Notes under the pieces: model-generated
Told to the model about the DNA's origin: nothing
Database searches by the model: none
What the model saw: the letters and a program-made list of their open reading frames with translations, nothing else
Part shown: positions 37,001-52,000 of the stretch, one piece after another
How the letters are laid out: every line of letters begins with the position of its first letter
Position numbering within the stretch: the first letter of the stretch is position 1
DNA from: Allacma fusca
Lineage: Eukaryota > Arthropoda > Collembola > Symphypleona > Sminthuridae
Assembly: GCA_947179485.1 (NCBI GenBank)
Contig: OX359246.1
Span: 3,224,001-3,288,000, forward strand
Reading direction: 5' to 3'
DNA: 64,000 bases
Program-made: the position numbers and the translations under genes

Positions 37001-40000
37001 CTGAACTTATTCAAACTCCTTGCAATAATCATTTCGTAGACCCAAAATACTACAATTTGAAGTTGACCCCGCGTTGCCAATTCCCATAGGTCAAATTAAA
37101 TTTCCAGATCAATAATTTCCAGTAATCCGAAAGTTCCTAACCTAAAGCGTAGATCCACAAAAAGTTCCTTTTTAATTTTATGCAAATTTGTCCCCGAAAT
37201 ATCCATTGACCTTAAATGACATTAATTGACCTCAATTAAAATCTGCTTCCGCGAGTCTAGCTTGCGTTCACTTATGTAATAGTTTCCTCCCCTTCAAATA
37301 AAACTGTCAAAACTGTTCAACTAGTTTCAACAAAATGTAGCTCGTACAAAATTCAGTTGTCCAAATGTTGATTGAATTCCTAAAATTTTAAGGACGAACT
37401 TGAGAAATGACAATCTTCAAAATGGTATCCCCTGAGGAGGCCGTTTAGCAGGAATTAAAAGTAAAGTGTTCCGTACAGCCCAATATTTTAATACGTCTTT
37501 GGCCCCAAAACCTGTCAAATATATGGTGGATACAGAGTGGCAAGAAGCGGAAATAGATATTCCTAGACGGATTTTATGACCTTCCCCAGCCCTAATTTGA
37601 TTTATATGATTTTACATACAGGGGAATTCTGTGGCTACAAATATTTTACGCAGAGCTTTAAAAAGGGGTCCCTGCACCCCAGCGTTTACACAAAAGCCTG
37701 ACATTAATTCCTAACCTCGGAACTCCGCATATATTGGGGCTGTGGAGTCAAATACGGAAGGGATATTTGGACAAGCCCATATAATAATGGTTGTCCAAAA
37801 GTTTTACAATAATTACGAGCAATCTGGAAGACGGGCATCAATTCACATTCCTTAACCGGGTGACACTTTTATGGGGAAACTTTCCGGGTCTGCTCCTTCC
37901 AAATGGCTATGAGTGATGAACTAGCATTTATGAACTACTACCGGAGTCCCTCATCATCATTATGGACCAGTCTTTATGCACATCCTCTAACCTCCACTTA
38001 ATTCCTCGCAGCTTATAGCCCTAGGGTCACAAAACACACGGGTCTAATTTTTCGAGCTTAATCCCTCAAATTTTACACACATATTTACAGCGCCCTCACA
38101 ATAAAAACAATGGGAAACATATGTACCCAATTCCCATATACATCAGCCAATCAAACCACCTACTTCCCTCCCATGGTTTCCTCTAGTCTTCCTTTTAAAC
38201 CCGCCCGTTTTACTCAACCCACTTGAGAAAACCAGGATTACAGCAAAAACGTAAATCGGTTGCTGAAAATTTACAGGAAAAAAAGTTTCGGTAAAATTGT
38301 TCAGGAATTTGTTAAGCTAAGCGTTTCCAGAAAAACATTTGTTTTGCTAAATTTTTCCCACGCTAAATTTGTCCAGGAAAACATTTTTTGTGAATTTGTC
38401 TAAGAAAAACTTCCCTACAATGTGTTCGAACAAATTTTCCGGGAAATATTTTTCCCCTAAAATGTTCCCCAAAATTTCGGTCAAAAACGGCAAAAAAATT
38501 TGATTCTCACCAATTTGCCCCTTAATAGCCAATGAACTTACACGAATTTTACCCACAATTTGTAGTTTTCATCAAAATTTCAACCCAATTATAATTTTCG
38601 TAGAATTCCCCCAAAAAATTGTATATCCCGATTTCCCTCCCTTTAAATAACCAGTATTAAGGTTCAAAATCATGAAAATGTCTCCCTTGAAATTTTTTCC
38701 TTTTCCCTTTTTGTGGGCGCAAAAAAATTATTTGAATACTTTTGCATTAAATATTTTCTGGCAAAACATTGGTTTTCTGATTTCTCGCCCAGAAATAATC
38801 GGGCGAGAATATTTTCATCTAATTTGAACACACAAACCCGACGTGAAATTGGAAACATATTGGGCAAAAAATTTTAGGATGAAATTTGTGGCGTTTTAAT
38901 TTTGGAACTATAATTTTGTTTTGCAAAATTAGTTAAACAATTTGCGGGTAAGGAAAATATTGTTTATCAAATATGTTTTCAATTTTTACAATTTTCGGGT
39001 ATCATTTTGAGCGAGATGGAAATGTAGCGCTAATATGCAAAGGAGTAAATGTTTTAAGGTTGCTTAAAAGTGGGTTGAGTAGAATCCGGCAGAGGAAAGT
39101 ATAAGCGTCATAAAACCTGGTCCGCCCCAAATCCTGGAGCAATTAAACGAGTAAAAAAGGCCTTTACAAGTGTAAGGGAGTACATTGTTTCTAAATTTGG
39201 TTCATTCTGCCCGCTTTTGAGGAGAGGATATTTGGGGTATAGGAATTACCAGGGGATTATAGAGAGGCTAAAATACACTTGGCATAAATACCCGCCCGCG
39301 TCGGAGGAAATGATAGTGCTCTTGATAACTGGCTAAAGTGCAGTTCATGATGAGGCTAATAACATTTAGCCCTTAAAATGCAGGGGCCTGGAGATAGGAA
39401 AAATGGGATTTGTGTATGTTTTCTGGGGAGCTAATTCCAGGACGTAATGCGCATACATGTGGTAAAATTTTATGTGCGGTGTGGGTGTGAAATAATGGTA
39501 TAGGGAAAATACGCGAGGAAAATATACGTCCGTATACAAAGTCCTTAATGGAAAAGGCATACGAGGGCATTAGTGTATATTGTATGTGTGTGTGTGTGTC
39601 GGTGTGTTCCATATATTGGGCTGGGAGTAAAAAGTGGTCGTCATAAATTTACATGGGCAAAAGACGAGGAGGGAAGTGGTGATTAGGAAAGAGGAGGAAA
39701 ACCACTAAGACTGCTCACACGGGAGTGCTCAGCACTAATATAATGCCATCACCATTATCATACGGAGCACCCAAGATGAGGGGGTAGCCCCGACATTTTT
39801 TTCCTATAGCAAATATCATACTCCTTTTTATGGATCTGCCCCTAAATTTAGGGTAACCTTTGATTATGGTTTCGACATGCAGTCACATATTAGCAAATGT
39901 CACATATTTATGGTTCGTATCTTATTAGTCATTTTACGTCCTATTCAAATTTACGGTGTTAAAAAATTTACTGGAAAAACTACCCTGGCGTCAAATTTTC

Positions 40001-43000
40001 TCTGTTAGAATCTCTGGCGTCCAAATTATTGCATCAAATATTTTTGTTGTAATTTATTGCACACAAATTTTCTAGCTCAAAATTTAGTGAGTCCAAATTT
40101 TTGCAGTCTAAATGTAGTGAATCTGAATTTTTGCTTCAAAATTTATTATGTTGAAATTTCAGTTTAAAAAAATTCTTTCTGGCTCAATTTTTCTGGCTCA
40201 AATGTATTCCTACTAAATTCTGTGCGTAAAATTGTTTTTGAAGCGCATTTTGTGCGACCAAATGTATTGTACCTTAATTGTTCGACTGAAAATTTAGTGC
40301 GCTCGAATTTTCAGCGTTAAAATGTTTTCAGATCAAATTTTTAGACTCAAAAAATGTGCTGCGTTCAAATTTTTTGGCTCAAAATGTATTGCACCAGAAA
40401 TGTGTGTGTAAAAATTTATTGTGCCTGGATTGTCTGAGTTAAAATGTATTGCGCCCGAATTCTTCGTCTCAGAATGTATTGAACACTAATTCTCTGCCTT
40501 AAAACGTACTGCGTCCGAATTCCTTTTAACAAATTTTATTACGCTCCAATTTGTCAGCGTAGAAAACCGTGCGTAAAAATGTTTTGCGCAAATTCCTGGT
40601 GCCCATAATTGATACGTCAAGGTGTGTTGCATCAATCTTTTTTACGTTAAATTTTATTGTTCCAAAATTTTTTAAGTCAAAATTGTATGTGTAAAACGTT
40701 TGAAGGGTGACTCATTTACAAGCTAAAAATTTATCCGTAAAACGTTTTGTGAACGAATTTTGTTCCTGTAAAAATTCCTGCAATAAATTATTCTACTTTG
40801 AAATAAGAGCATGAAAGTTAAAATAGGAAAATATTGACAAATAAAGCTTAGCGGCAAAAAAGCACAAAACGCAGGAATGAAACTACTTGAATAAAAAAGC
40901 AAAGCTATTATTACAAAATTAAAATTATACAATGCCCAAAATAAGAAGCGAAATTGGGGAAATTGGGGTATGCCAAAACAATTGGATAAATTATTTTAAG
41001 GAATTTAAGAGAAAAGCACATAAAAATTTTCGCGTGGGGCATCAATGCGTGGAGGTTACGAACATTTTTTGCAGCATTTAGCAAAGTATGGACTCCGATG
41101 ACAGAAACTTCCTGTGGGGCAATTAGTTCTGGTCGGACCATTTCCACAATTTATGTCTTCTCCGGTGTCCGGATGTTTTAATGGATCGTCACCGTTACAA
41201 GGTTTGGTTCCAGCTTCGACGGATGTGTCTATTCCTGGGCAAAGATGCATGGATAAAGGTGTACATATGTACGTGAGACGCTGAAAATATTTCTTCCCCC
41301 TTACCAGACCTCAAACAAATTTTCGAAAAAATTTTGCGGATACCCCAAACCATTTTGTGTTCCAAACTTTTTAAAATTTCATGCGCCCACAATGGTAAAA
41401 AAATTCTGGTCATTGGCTCAAAACGCAAATGAATTCCTGGCTAAAAAATTTTGGTTTCATATTTGGAAATAAATTATCCACATTTGTATTTTCTACTATT
41501 AAAAAATTTGGCGCAAGTAATAATTCTAAAAAACAATTAAGGGCGGAGCTATAAAATATTTTACAAATTTTGCGAGCAGAAAATTTTTGCATTCAAATTT
41601 TAGAACGCGCAAAATGTTTTTAGCAGTTTTCTTAAAACACTGACTTTTTTATGTTGCGTTCTACAACCCAATTGTTAAAATTGGAGTTTTGAAATTGGAA
41701 AACTTTATTGCTCCTAATATTTTAGTCTGGGGGAAAGGTAAATTTTTGTGGTATCTGGGATATAGGGAAAGCACAAACATGAAAACATTTATTGGAGCAT
41801 TGGGGCTCCTTTGAGTAAAATGCCACATGAGGGGTGCATGAACATAAGGGGAGCGTCAAATACGGAACTAAATTACAAATCACAACATGATTTCCCTCGA
41901 AAACAATGGCATTGACTGGAACATCTAATCGTCCTTTGTCAAAAAAGCCATTAGAACTTTTGCCCCATTTGTGTGCATAGAAACGGAATGGAGTCCTTGC
42001 CCATAAAAAATGTCTTTGACCTCAGAACCTCGGCTATAGACTCTTTTCCCCATCAATCCTGTCTATATATCAGGACGGAATTTTTTCTCGAGAGTTTTAT
42101 GCCCCTAATGGTCTGCAGGGCAAATTTTCCCCTTGAAAGATAAACTTTATGGGGACGTTACGTCCATTTAGGATTAGTTCTATTAAGCTCTTCACTTCCG
42201 CCCGTTTACGACCTGGACGAGTGCAAATTTTACCTTACATACCTCGTATGTCGAATCATTGCAGCGAAAACATCTCACGTAAGGAATATATGCCAGGATT
42301 TGCAATTTTACTCAAAGATAATCCTCTTATATTTTTTAGGGATTTGTTTTATCATATTTAATCCGCAAAAAATATTTCCAGAAAAGTTTCTGAAAATTTT
42401 GCCGCGGGGTAGAATTCTGCCACAAAAAGTTTACCACAAAGATATCCAAGCAAATAAAAATTATAAGATGCCATAAGACGCAAAAAATGCATTAGGACGT
42501 CTTGCAAAAAAATCAAAAAACATTTGCAACCAATTCAGAAAACGTTTTGAACAAATTCATAAAATGCTTGCAACAAATTTAGAAAACATTTGCAACAATT
42601 TCAGACACATTTTTAAGCAAATAGAGAAACATTTGGCTAGAAAATACCCAGGTATTTTGCGTTACGCTTATAAAATTTTCTAGGGATATTTTGGGAAATT
42701 GTGCAAAGTTAGTAAAATATTAGGCAAATACAATTTTGCAAACACTTCGGATTTAAAAAAAAACACTCGTAACGTTATTTTGAAATTTGAAAGTTTTTCA
42801 AAATCAGCTGCATAAATGGGGCTAAGATTACCCTAAAATTTGAAAACCCTAATTTCGTTTTAAAATTTTGGTGGGAATTTTAAAATAGTGACAAAAATTG
42901 ATAAAAATGTTTACCAATTTTTGCCCTTAAAATTTGATGGAATTACTTACCATCGCAAAGCTCCATGGGTCTCGGTCGAAGCTCAGTTTGTCGGTGACAG

Positions 43001-46000
43001 GCCTCACGTCTCATTTCGCACTCACTTGAGTAAAGTTTCAGGTTTGAGGCGCAGACAGGCGTCCCAGCGGCCGAAGTGCAGTTAAATTGACAGGTACAAC
43101 GGGGATACATTTCCCCTGCCAACTCACAGACAGCCCCAAAGTCACAGCGTATTTTTTCACATTCACGGTGTATCAATTTTTGTTCCTTTGAATATTCGGA
43201 GCTAAATCCTAATGAGGAGGCTTCCCTATTCGATGAGGAGGATAATGATGGGTCCTCAAATTTCAACGACCCCTGACCCATGGGCTGGGTTGGAGAAACC
43301 CCATCAAATTTCCATGTTCCAAATGGGTTCGGACCTTAATTTCCATAATGAAGCCCCAATTAGCATTGTTGCTTGCAAATACGTCAAACGGGGCAAAACT
43401 GCGCTAAATTTAAACACCCCACATTTCCAGCCACCCGCATCGCCTCTAATTCCTACTTGACGGTGAAATAAGTAAAAAGGACTTATTTAGGATTAACAAC
43501 TTTTCGGGTGGAAGCAAATTTTATGCATAAAATTTACTTGGATTTCTGCAATTGTACACACTTGAAGAATACAATGTGACAAATATATTTTCTCATTTGA
43601 TTGTATTCACAAATAATTTTTTCAAGTTTATGGGCAAAATTTTTTAAGCATACCGGCAAAATTTACAAAATTTGGGAGGCAGATGTCCCCTAACTTTACT
43701 TAAATTTACTGAGGTTTCGAGTGAAATTTTTAAAACATGGGGCCAAAATTTGGAAAACTTACAGGTAAATTTGATTAAGTCTAAGTGCAAAATTTGCTAA
43801 CAATAGGACCAAAATTTGCAAAACTTACAGTACAATATTTTAAACCTAGGCGTAAAATTCACTAAAAATAGGGCTAACATTTGCAAAACTTAAGCGTGAA
43901 TTTGGCTAAGTTTGGGAGTAATATTTTTAAAACTGAAGGTAAAATTTTCTTAATTTTGCCGCAAAATTTGCAAATCAGAGCTAATATTTGTTAAATAAAG
44001 AATATCTTAATTAGATTGTCGAAAATGGGGATTACAACGTTTTCGAAGAGGAAAATGTTTTGCAAACATTTTATTATAAGTTTTAGTTGCGTGTAAGTTA
44101 AAAAACAAAATAAAATGAGAAAGCAATTGAAATTGGAACGCACCAGGTCAGTATTCAGGGAATTGTTTTTAATTTAAGGGAAAGAAACGGTAAAATTTTG
44201 AAAGGCCCCGGTACAAGTGTAAAATTGGGAATAGAGCTGAACTTAAGAGCAAAACTTGTTCGACATGGATTGGGAAGGTGAAGAGACCCGGAATAAATTT
44301 TACATTCTAGAGAATTATTTGTATACAATTTACTTTTGTCCTAAAAAGTTGGCAGGATTGAATTGGGCGGGAGAGAAGAAATCGGATATCCGGGAAAGTT
44401 TTTACGGGCGTGACAAGCATATAACAATAAAACCAGATTGAAATCATTTCTTGTTTCAAGGGGAAAAAAGTTTCCCAACTTTGCAGTTGTTTCCGATTCA
44501 GTTGTTGTAGAGTAAGCTGGGCTACATGTGTCTGATTTGTTAAAAGAAATATACGACATAACTTTCCCAACAAATTTTCTTGAGTGAAACTCAGACCTCT
44601 CAATTCCCTTTTCAAAATCAACATTTCAACTTTCTCCAATTTTCCCCACGTTTTAATCCCATCTGGTACATATTATGCCTCTCAAATTTTTTCTTCCCTG
44701 ATAAATGGGCTTTCTCTCCGAATATTTTTTCTGTCCGTTCCCACGGGTCTAACTAAAAATTTCCTGTAAAATAAATACAACACTTATGGGCTCTCACAGA
44801 AGTAGCTTTTTCTGGTAATATTTTTTCGTCAACTTCTTACGTAATTAGGAAATTTTGCTCCTACAAATTTTACCCAATTTTGTATTTGGTAAAATAATTC
44901 AAATTGAATTTGGGATTGAAACAAAAATTACAGGTGAGAAATTGCTCGCATAAAGGGCTACAATACGCTTGCAATTTTTGAGATTACCTAATAGTTTAGG
45001 GGGTTGCGTAAATAAATTGGTGTCAAAGATTAACGGAAAATTTGTACCATCCATTCGGAGACTGACAAGTCCGTCAGAACAAATCCCGTAGAAATGAATT
45101 GTAAGAGGACGGGCGAGTGTGCATGATGCCTTTTGGAGCTCACATTCATTAGCATAAGTGATAAGGTTGGAGCCACAAACGGGCTCGCGATTTTCAGGGC
45201 AGTCCGTTGGGCAAATGCAAGTTCCGTTTTCGCACTTTGCCCCAAATTTGCATTGGACGTTGGCGCACATGTCTGAAAATTTAAAAAAAAAATTATAAAA
45301 ATGTTTACCACAAATTTACTTAATTATTTTACAAACTTGCTAAATTTTTGTACAAATTTGCAAAAATTTACTAAATGCCTTCCGCAACGTCGCCTAGTAG
45401 TGTGTAAAAATTGTGTGTATTGTGTATTGTGGGAATTTCCTGTAAACATTTGTCCAATTTTTGTCAAAATTTACTGAACAATTCGTCAAAAAATCTTGAA
45501 AACGTATTCATGTTTGTGTACAAATTTATTTTATTTCGCGTGAAAATTTACACTGCTTGTAAAAATTTACAATATTTTTCCTAAAAAATTACCCCGTGTT
45601 TAGTAAAATTGATTATATTTTTGTACAAACATATCCTATTTTTCCTAAAGGCTCTGTTTTGAGTAATGCTTACCCTATTGTTACTAAAATGTTTCCCAGA
45701 TTTTTACTAAAAACTTGCACTATTTGTACTAAAAATTTACACTATTTGAACTAAAATTTACCCTATTTTTACTAAAAATTTACCCTATTTTTACTAAAAA
45801 TTTACCCTATTTTTACTAAAAATTTACCCTATTATTACTAAAAATTGACCCTATTTTTTGCAAAAAGTTTATAAATGTAGGCTTCTAAAACTTGAAAAGT
45901 TAAAATTTGGAAAACAAAACTTTATGCGCATTTTTCATTTTTTTCCCATTTAGGATTTGAAGTATTTCGACGAAAATTATGGGCGTGGGAGGTAATATGA

Positions 46001-49000
46001 AGAAGCGTCAAGGACGGGTAATCAAGATAAGTAAAATTATGCAAATAATAGGTCAAACACTTATTTCATAAATTACAAGCGGAAATAATGAAATTGTCCA
46101 CAAAGGGAGAAGAATCATACCACAATGGCCTTTGGAAGCGACCATGACAAACTTCTGCAGACGACAGGCGGATTTTTGAAGTTGGCATTCGCTTCTGTAC
46201 GTCACTCCGTCGGTCCCACAAACGGGTGCAAAGGAGCTGGAAACCTTTTCCCGAGCAAACAAAATGAAACAGGGAAGTAATGAACATCAAATATTCTCTA
46301 TTTTCTCCTATCTTTCCACACACACAGTTATATTTCCTCTCTGTAAATATCATTTCCTTTGATCGATAACCAACAATTCCGCACTTTAGACAAATTAAGC
46401 TTTCTTACATATTTTATGGACCAGGTACCCACAAATATTTCCCGCCCCTAGCTAAATCACGCTTAAATTTTTAATTAAATTACTGTTTTCGACCATTTGT
46501 TGGGACAAAACTTAAACATAGAATTTTCCTTCAAAAATTATATTTCAATTACGTATCTTAAGGGAATTTCTTCAAAATACGAGTTATCAGCTAATTAAAT
46601 ATTTTTTGTGCAAAAGGCAAGAATTTGTATTAAAATTCGGGAAAAATTCCCTTATAAAAAATATTTTTGAACAAAAATTTTATACAACGCACATTTTTGG
46701 AAAGTTTCCTGTGTTTTTCGCAAATATTTGGATAACTTTCCCATAAAATGCGCAAGCCCTTGTATACAAATTAACTAATCGGGAATATTTTTACGCCTGC
46801 ATTGTTTGCATTTGATTTTCCAACCCTTATGTAATTTTAATTGATTTTCTGCTCGTAAAAGTGATTCATTCCTGGCAATGGGGCGGGATAAAATTTAAAT
46901 GAAGAAAAGCAATTGATATGATTGCATCAAGTCCATAAAATATATGTAGCTGTACAAATGCCCGCTTTAAGCCATTTCAAGGTTTAAAAAAAATTGTACT
47001 TTCTTTAAATTATGCTTACTGTGCAGTTTTCAGGACAGACGCATTTCGCCTCCTCCATGGTCGCTTGGCAGACGGAGTAAAAGTCACATTGCATGTGGTC
47101 GCACCCGTCTAAAAAATTCAAAATCATAAAACATTTTCTAGTTTTTACGAAAATTGCCTAAAATCTGGCTCCTGGAAATTTTGAACGCAAAAACAAAAAT
47201 TTCTCAAAATGAAAATCTCCATCAATTTTACCCAGGAAAAATTTTAGGGGCTAGTACAATTTCAGTTCGGAAATTTTTGCAAATGCGTATTTTAAAATAA
47301 TATAAAAAGTAGAATATTTTAAGGTGCTTAAATTTATTAGCGAGTTTAAACAGTAAGAACATATTTTATTGCTAGCATTTCCCATGCTTGTGCATTTTGA
47401 CTAGTGTTATGAAATTAAAATTGCCCCAAATGTGCAAATATTTGATTGATATATGGGCTAAATTTTTATAATGCAAAAATGTGGGAATGTTTTTTGATGG
47501 TAAGCGCCTGAAATGTTAGTCACTAAATTTTCTTTTTTTTTAGGGTATTAGAATCAAAAATGGAAACAAACTGTAAATAGTTTTTTAAAAATTTTGCAGG
47601 AAACAAATTAGTTTTTGAATGCGTACGTTTTTTAATTCTTTAAAAATATTTTTCACATCTGAGGATGTTTTCTCCAGTGGCATTATAAAATTTTACCCAG
47701 AAACTCTATCATATGAAGCCAGTGAGGGGTGCGTGAGGAGAAATTATGACCAGTGGACATTATTATTCACATTAGGTATATACGGAAACCATGCAAGGCC
47801 GTTTTCCATAATAATTACTTTCTTAATCTCTCAAACTCAAAAACATGCTCGGCTTTTAATGGCAAGAGACAAAAGTGCAACCATTCATTACGATAGTGGA
47901 ATCAAATGGACCATCTAATTTATAGCCTCAAACTTTCTCACGTCCATTCAAAATTTACTTCCGCCCTATTTCAACCTTTTTCGCCCCAAATATAATTTTC
48001 TACTCTCAAATGAGATATAATGCGTGAAGGAGAAATTTCATGCATTTCCTTGTAACATTTTAGCGTAAATTCTAGCAAATTTTAACAAAACCTATTAAAC
48101 AATTCTTTCAAGTCTGTAAAAAATTATTCTGCACTTTTAAGGTAAATCGTAAAATTTTTAGCAAAATCATTTTTCTTAAAAACACATTTTTTTAAATTTC
48201 ATGAAATACCTTTGATTTCGTAAACATTTGTAACATTAAAATTTTTGTGAAAAAACTTTAAGCACGTTAAAACCCTTATTAAATGAAGCATAAATTTACC
48301 TTTTGACGTAAAAAATAACATTGTAAATTTTGTATAAACCCCGCTTTTTGGAAAATTTGAAACGTTTGCTGAAAATTCAGACCCTTAATGTGAATCTAGT
48401 TTTTGACCTAAGAAATTTACCATGAAAACATTCAAATCTGATTTACGTTGAGGGATATTAAATAACGTCAGCAGGAGTGCAATTTTGGGGTAAATTTTGT
48501 GCTCAATCAAGAAACGGGAATTTTAATGAAATGTGCAAGAAAATGAATCAAGGGATAAAAATTCCTCTCAAAAATATGTTCTTACCAGCACGGTTAAAAT
48601 CGCGAATAAGATCTGAAAGATTCAAAAAAAAGGGGGATTGATAAAACGTGCATTTGGCATCAAATTTGAGGCTTAAAACTTAACACTTTAATCCTAGGGG
48701 CCCTGCAACAAATCTGAATCCCGTGGAATAATTAAAACTTGCCCTCAAGTCCCCAGGTGAGGGAAAGAAAAGACATAAAATTCTGCACATGGTATCTGGA
48801 AGTCTTCGAGTAAAATATTAGAGTAAAACCTATGCAGGAAAACGTGTTGAACGAAACCCAACTGCTGAAAACCTGTCTAAATGTTGAAACACAAATGGGG
48901 CAATAAAATACGGCTGAGTTTTTAAAAGCCATAAATGTTGGAAGATGCAATTTGCTAAATTGAGCCCCAAAGCTAAATATAAACTTTCCTTTTCTCTGAT

Positions 49001-52000
49001 GAGTCTCAGCCCATAAATAGTCCAGGAATCCCAATCAGTGTTCTTCAATTTCTTATGTTTAATTATGCAAAGGTACTATTTACGGGAATATTTTACTGGA
49101 AAAATTTTAGGGTAATCTATCTCAAACTCGGGTCACAGTTTTCCTCATGAATTCCCAAGTGGTACTAAGTAATTGGAAAACTTTCTCAGAAAATATAGCT
49201 ACCCGATTGTTTTACAAGCAGTTATTTGCCCTAACCTAAATGCAATTGTCACCGTCAATTTTGCAGCAATTTCCTTCAGAAATTATAAAAACATAAAATC
49301 ATAAAACCCAATACCCTTGATTGAAAATTAAAGTCAATTTTATACGAATTGCTGATGCGATACTGAGCAAGTTAAATTTCATAAAACCCAAATAGGTCTG
49401 TTTCAAAAAAGCAATTCGAAATATTTTCATTGTATTAGGCCCGTGACATTTAAGGAATGCGTATTTGTTGGTCTCGTGTTGATCGCAGTTCTTCAAACAA
49501 ATGGGAAAATTTCCTTACTGTGTTAGCTCAGTTTTAGTCTAAATTTGGTATTGCATTTTGATCTAAAATGCAAACTTCGAATTCATCTAAATGTCCCTAC
49601 GATTTGCTCTAAAATTGGCAATTAAGGTTACTTAACAATGCGTTTCAACGATCGCCTGGCAATTTTTTACAATATTTGCCCTTAAGTTTTCTTTAATACA
49701 TGTTTTTATTTAAAATTTGCACCTAAACTTTCTCAAAATTTGTACCTAAATTTTTTCAAAATTTGCAACTTAATTTTCTCAAAACTTGCACCTAAATTTT
49801 CTCAAAATTTGCACCTAAATTTTCTCAAAATTTGCACCTAAATTTTCTCAAAATTTGTACCTAAATTTTTTCAAAATTTGCACCTAAATTTTCTCAAAAT
49901 CTGCACCTAAATTTTCTCAAAATTTGCACCTTAATTTTTCAAAATTTGCACCTAAATTTTTTCAAAATTTGCACCTAAATTTTCTAAAAAATTAGCACTT
50001 TGATTTTCTCAAGATTTGCGCTTATTTTTTCTATAAAATTTGCATTTAAATTTTCTGTAAAATTTGCCTATAATGTTTCTGCAAAAATTGAACTTGAATT
50101 GTCTAAACACTTTGCCTCTAAACTTTTTCAAGCTTTTCATTGAATGTTTCTGTTCTTTGCATTTTTTTGTATCCCCAATATTCTAATTAAACTGTCTTTA
50201 CATAACGCCCTGAAATTTGCTGAAGCTCTCGAATTTACCCGTGAATTCACTTAAGACTCTCGAATTTTGCTTTAAATTAACACTGACTACCCAATTTGAC
50301 CTTAAATGCAGATAAAGTTGCAGCTAAAGTTTTAAGTTGGTCTAAATTTCTAATCAAATATACCATCAAATTTGCTCCAATTCTCCAACTTGCCCTCAAA
50401 TGCTTCAAAATTTGCTCGAAATCTTTTATTCAAATCTAATCTTGATCTAAGTTGCAAATATGCATTAAAGGTTTTCAATCTTAAAATAATTTTATAATAC
50501 AATTTTCCCATAAATTGTCAATAAAACTAGCCCTTGGTTTTACTTCAAAATTTGCCCTTAAATATGCAAAAATCGGTACTCACAATGAACCTAAAACTGT
50601 TTTTTAAAAAGCAATCCATGTTAGTCTACAATCAGTACTTAAATTTTCTTTAAAATATCTGATTTTGTACAAAATTTACAGTTAAATTCGCTTTAGTTTT
50701 TTTCCTTCAAATAATTTCCTGGGTAAAACATGCATTAAAACAAATGTAAAAATCTCCTGACGCTGATTTTGTTTTGCCTCATAAATGAAAAGTGGGTTTG
50801 GAAACATAAATCGTAAATAAAAATATGAAATGTGTAAATAAATTTTAACCGGGAAAAGTAGAATCTAAAACCTTTTGTCATGTGTTCTGTCAAAAGCACT
50901 AGCAAATATGGTTTAAGGCGTACATATAATTAAGGGTAAAATTTTGAAGAAATTTTCTGGAAAGTAATACTTACTGCACAGTCCCGCGTAAATTTTTTTA
51001 ATATTTGTGTTCGTGAGACAAGCCTCCATTCTCAGCCTGCATTGATTTTGGTAGGAAACCCCATCGGATCCACACACAGGCTCATAGTCCGACGGACAAA
51101 CCGGGCACTCACAAACAATTTCCCCGTTTTTCTCGACACATGTCGCTTCTGGAGGACAACTATGTTTTGCACACGCACTTGCTGCTTCTGAAAAAAAATC
51201 ACATCAAATTTACAGCCCGGAAAAAATTTACCAAAATTTGCTAATTATTTTTTCAAAGATCCCTAATTCTCATTTTGTTTTCTTTAAATATCAAAAATAG
51301 GAAAACATTGAGGAAAATTTGCAACCCCAAATGAATGTCTAACCCCTATGTGAATGGTTAATTAAAACTGTCAGAAAATATAGAATAAGATTGATGGCTA
51401 AATTTTTTCTGCGGAATGAAATTGCCGTAAAATTATAAAATTTTACTCCATACGAGCCCCATTTACTCTCTTTTGTAAGAAAACCCTGGAAAATAGAAAA
51501 TGAACTTTTTGAATTAAAGCCCGAAATCCACTCTCCAATTGTTAAGACACGCAATCTTGACTTGGGCTTTGCCCTGCCACATCATTAAAAACCAACGCGT
51601 AATGTTTAGCCTGAGCGTTTTGATCCCACAAAAAAACACGATTCCCCTGAAAAAATTAATGTCCTTCCGTACAAGCTCAAAACGAAGGAGGGAAAAAATT
51701 CCGGGCGGAAAATACATGAAAGTTTTTCTGGACTAAAAGCATAAGGACGTAATGACAGTGACCATTATCTGTCACGACATGAAAGGGAAAACGCCGCCTT
51801 TTACCCAATGAAAAAAATTCTTTAACATCCACCGAAAAATCCACATATCCCCAAATACCCTCAAAACATCACAACTCGTTTGTATCAAAAGGGTTGAAAT
51901 TTTCTATAACCATTGCAACTGCTAAACCCTCTATTTTTAGAAACTTGAAGCCACGCAATTAATTTAGAAAACGCAATGCAGAAATTTCCCCATGTTTTTC

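Noticed and set aside
36534-37080. Three long minus-strand frames
   Set aside because: They come from the 17-bp array and have the same peptide repeat in every frame.
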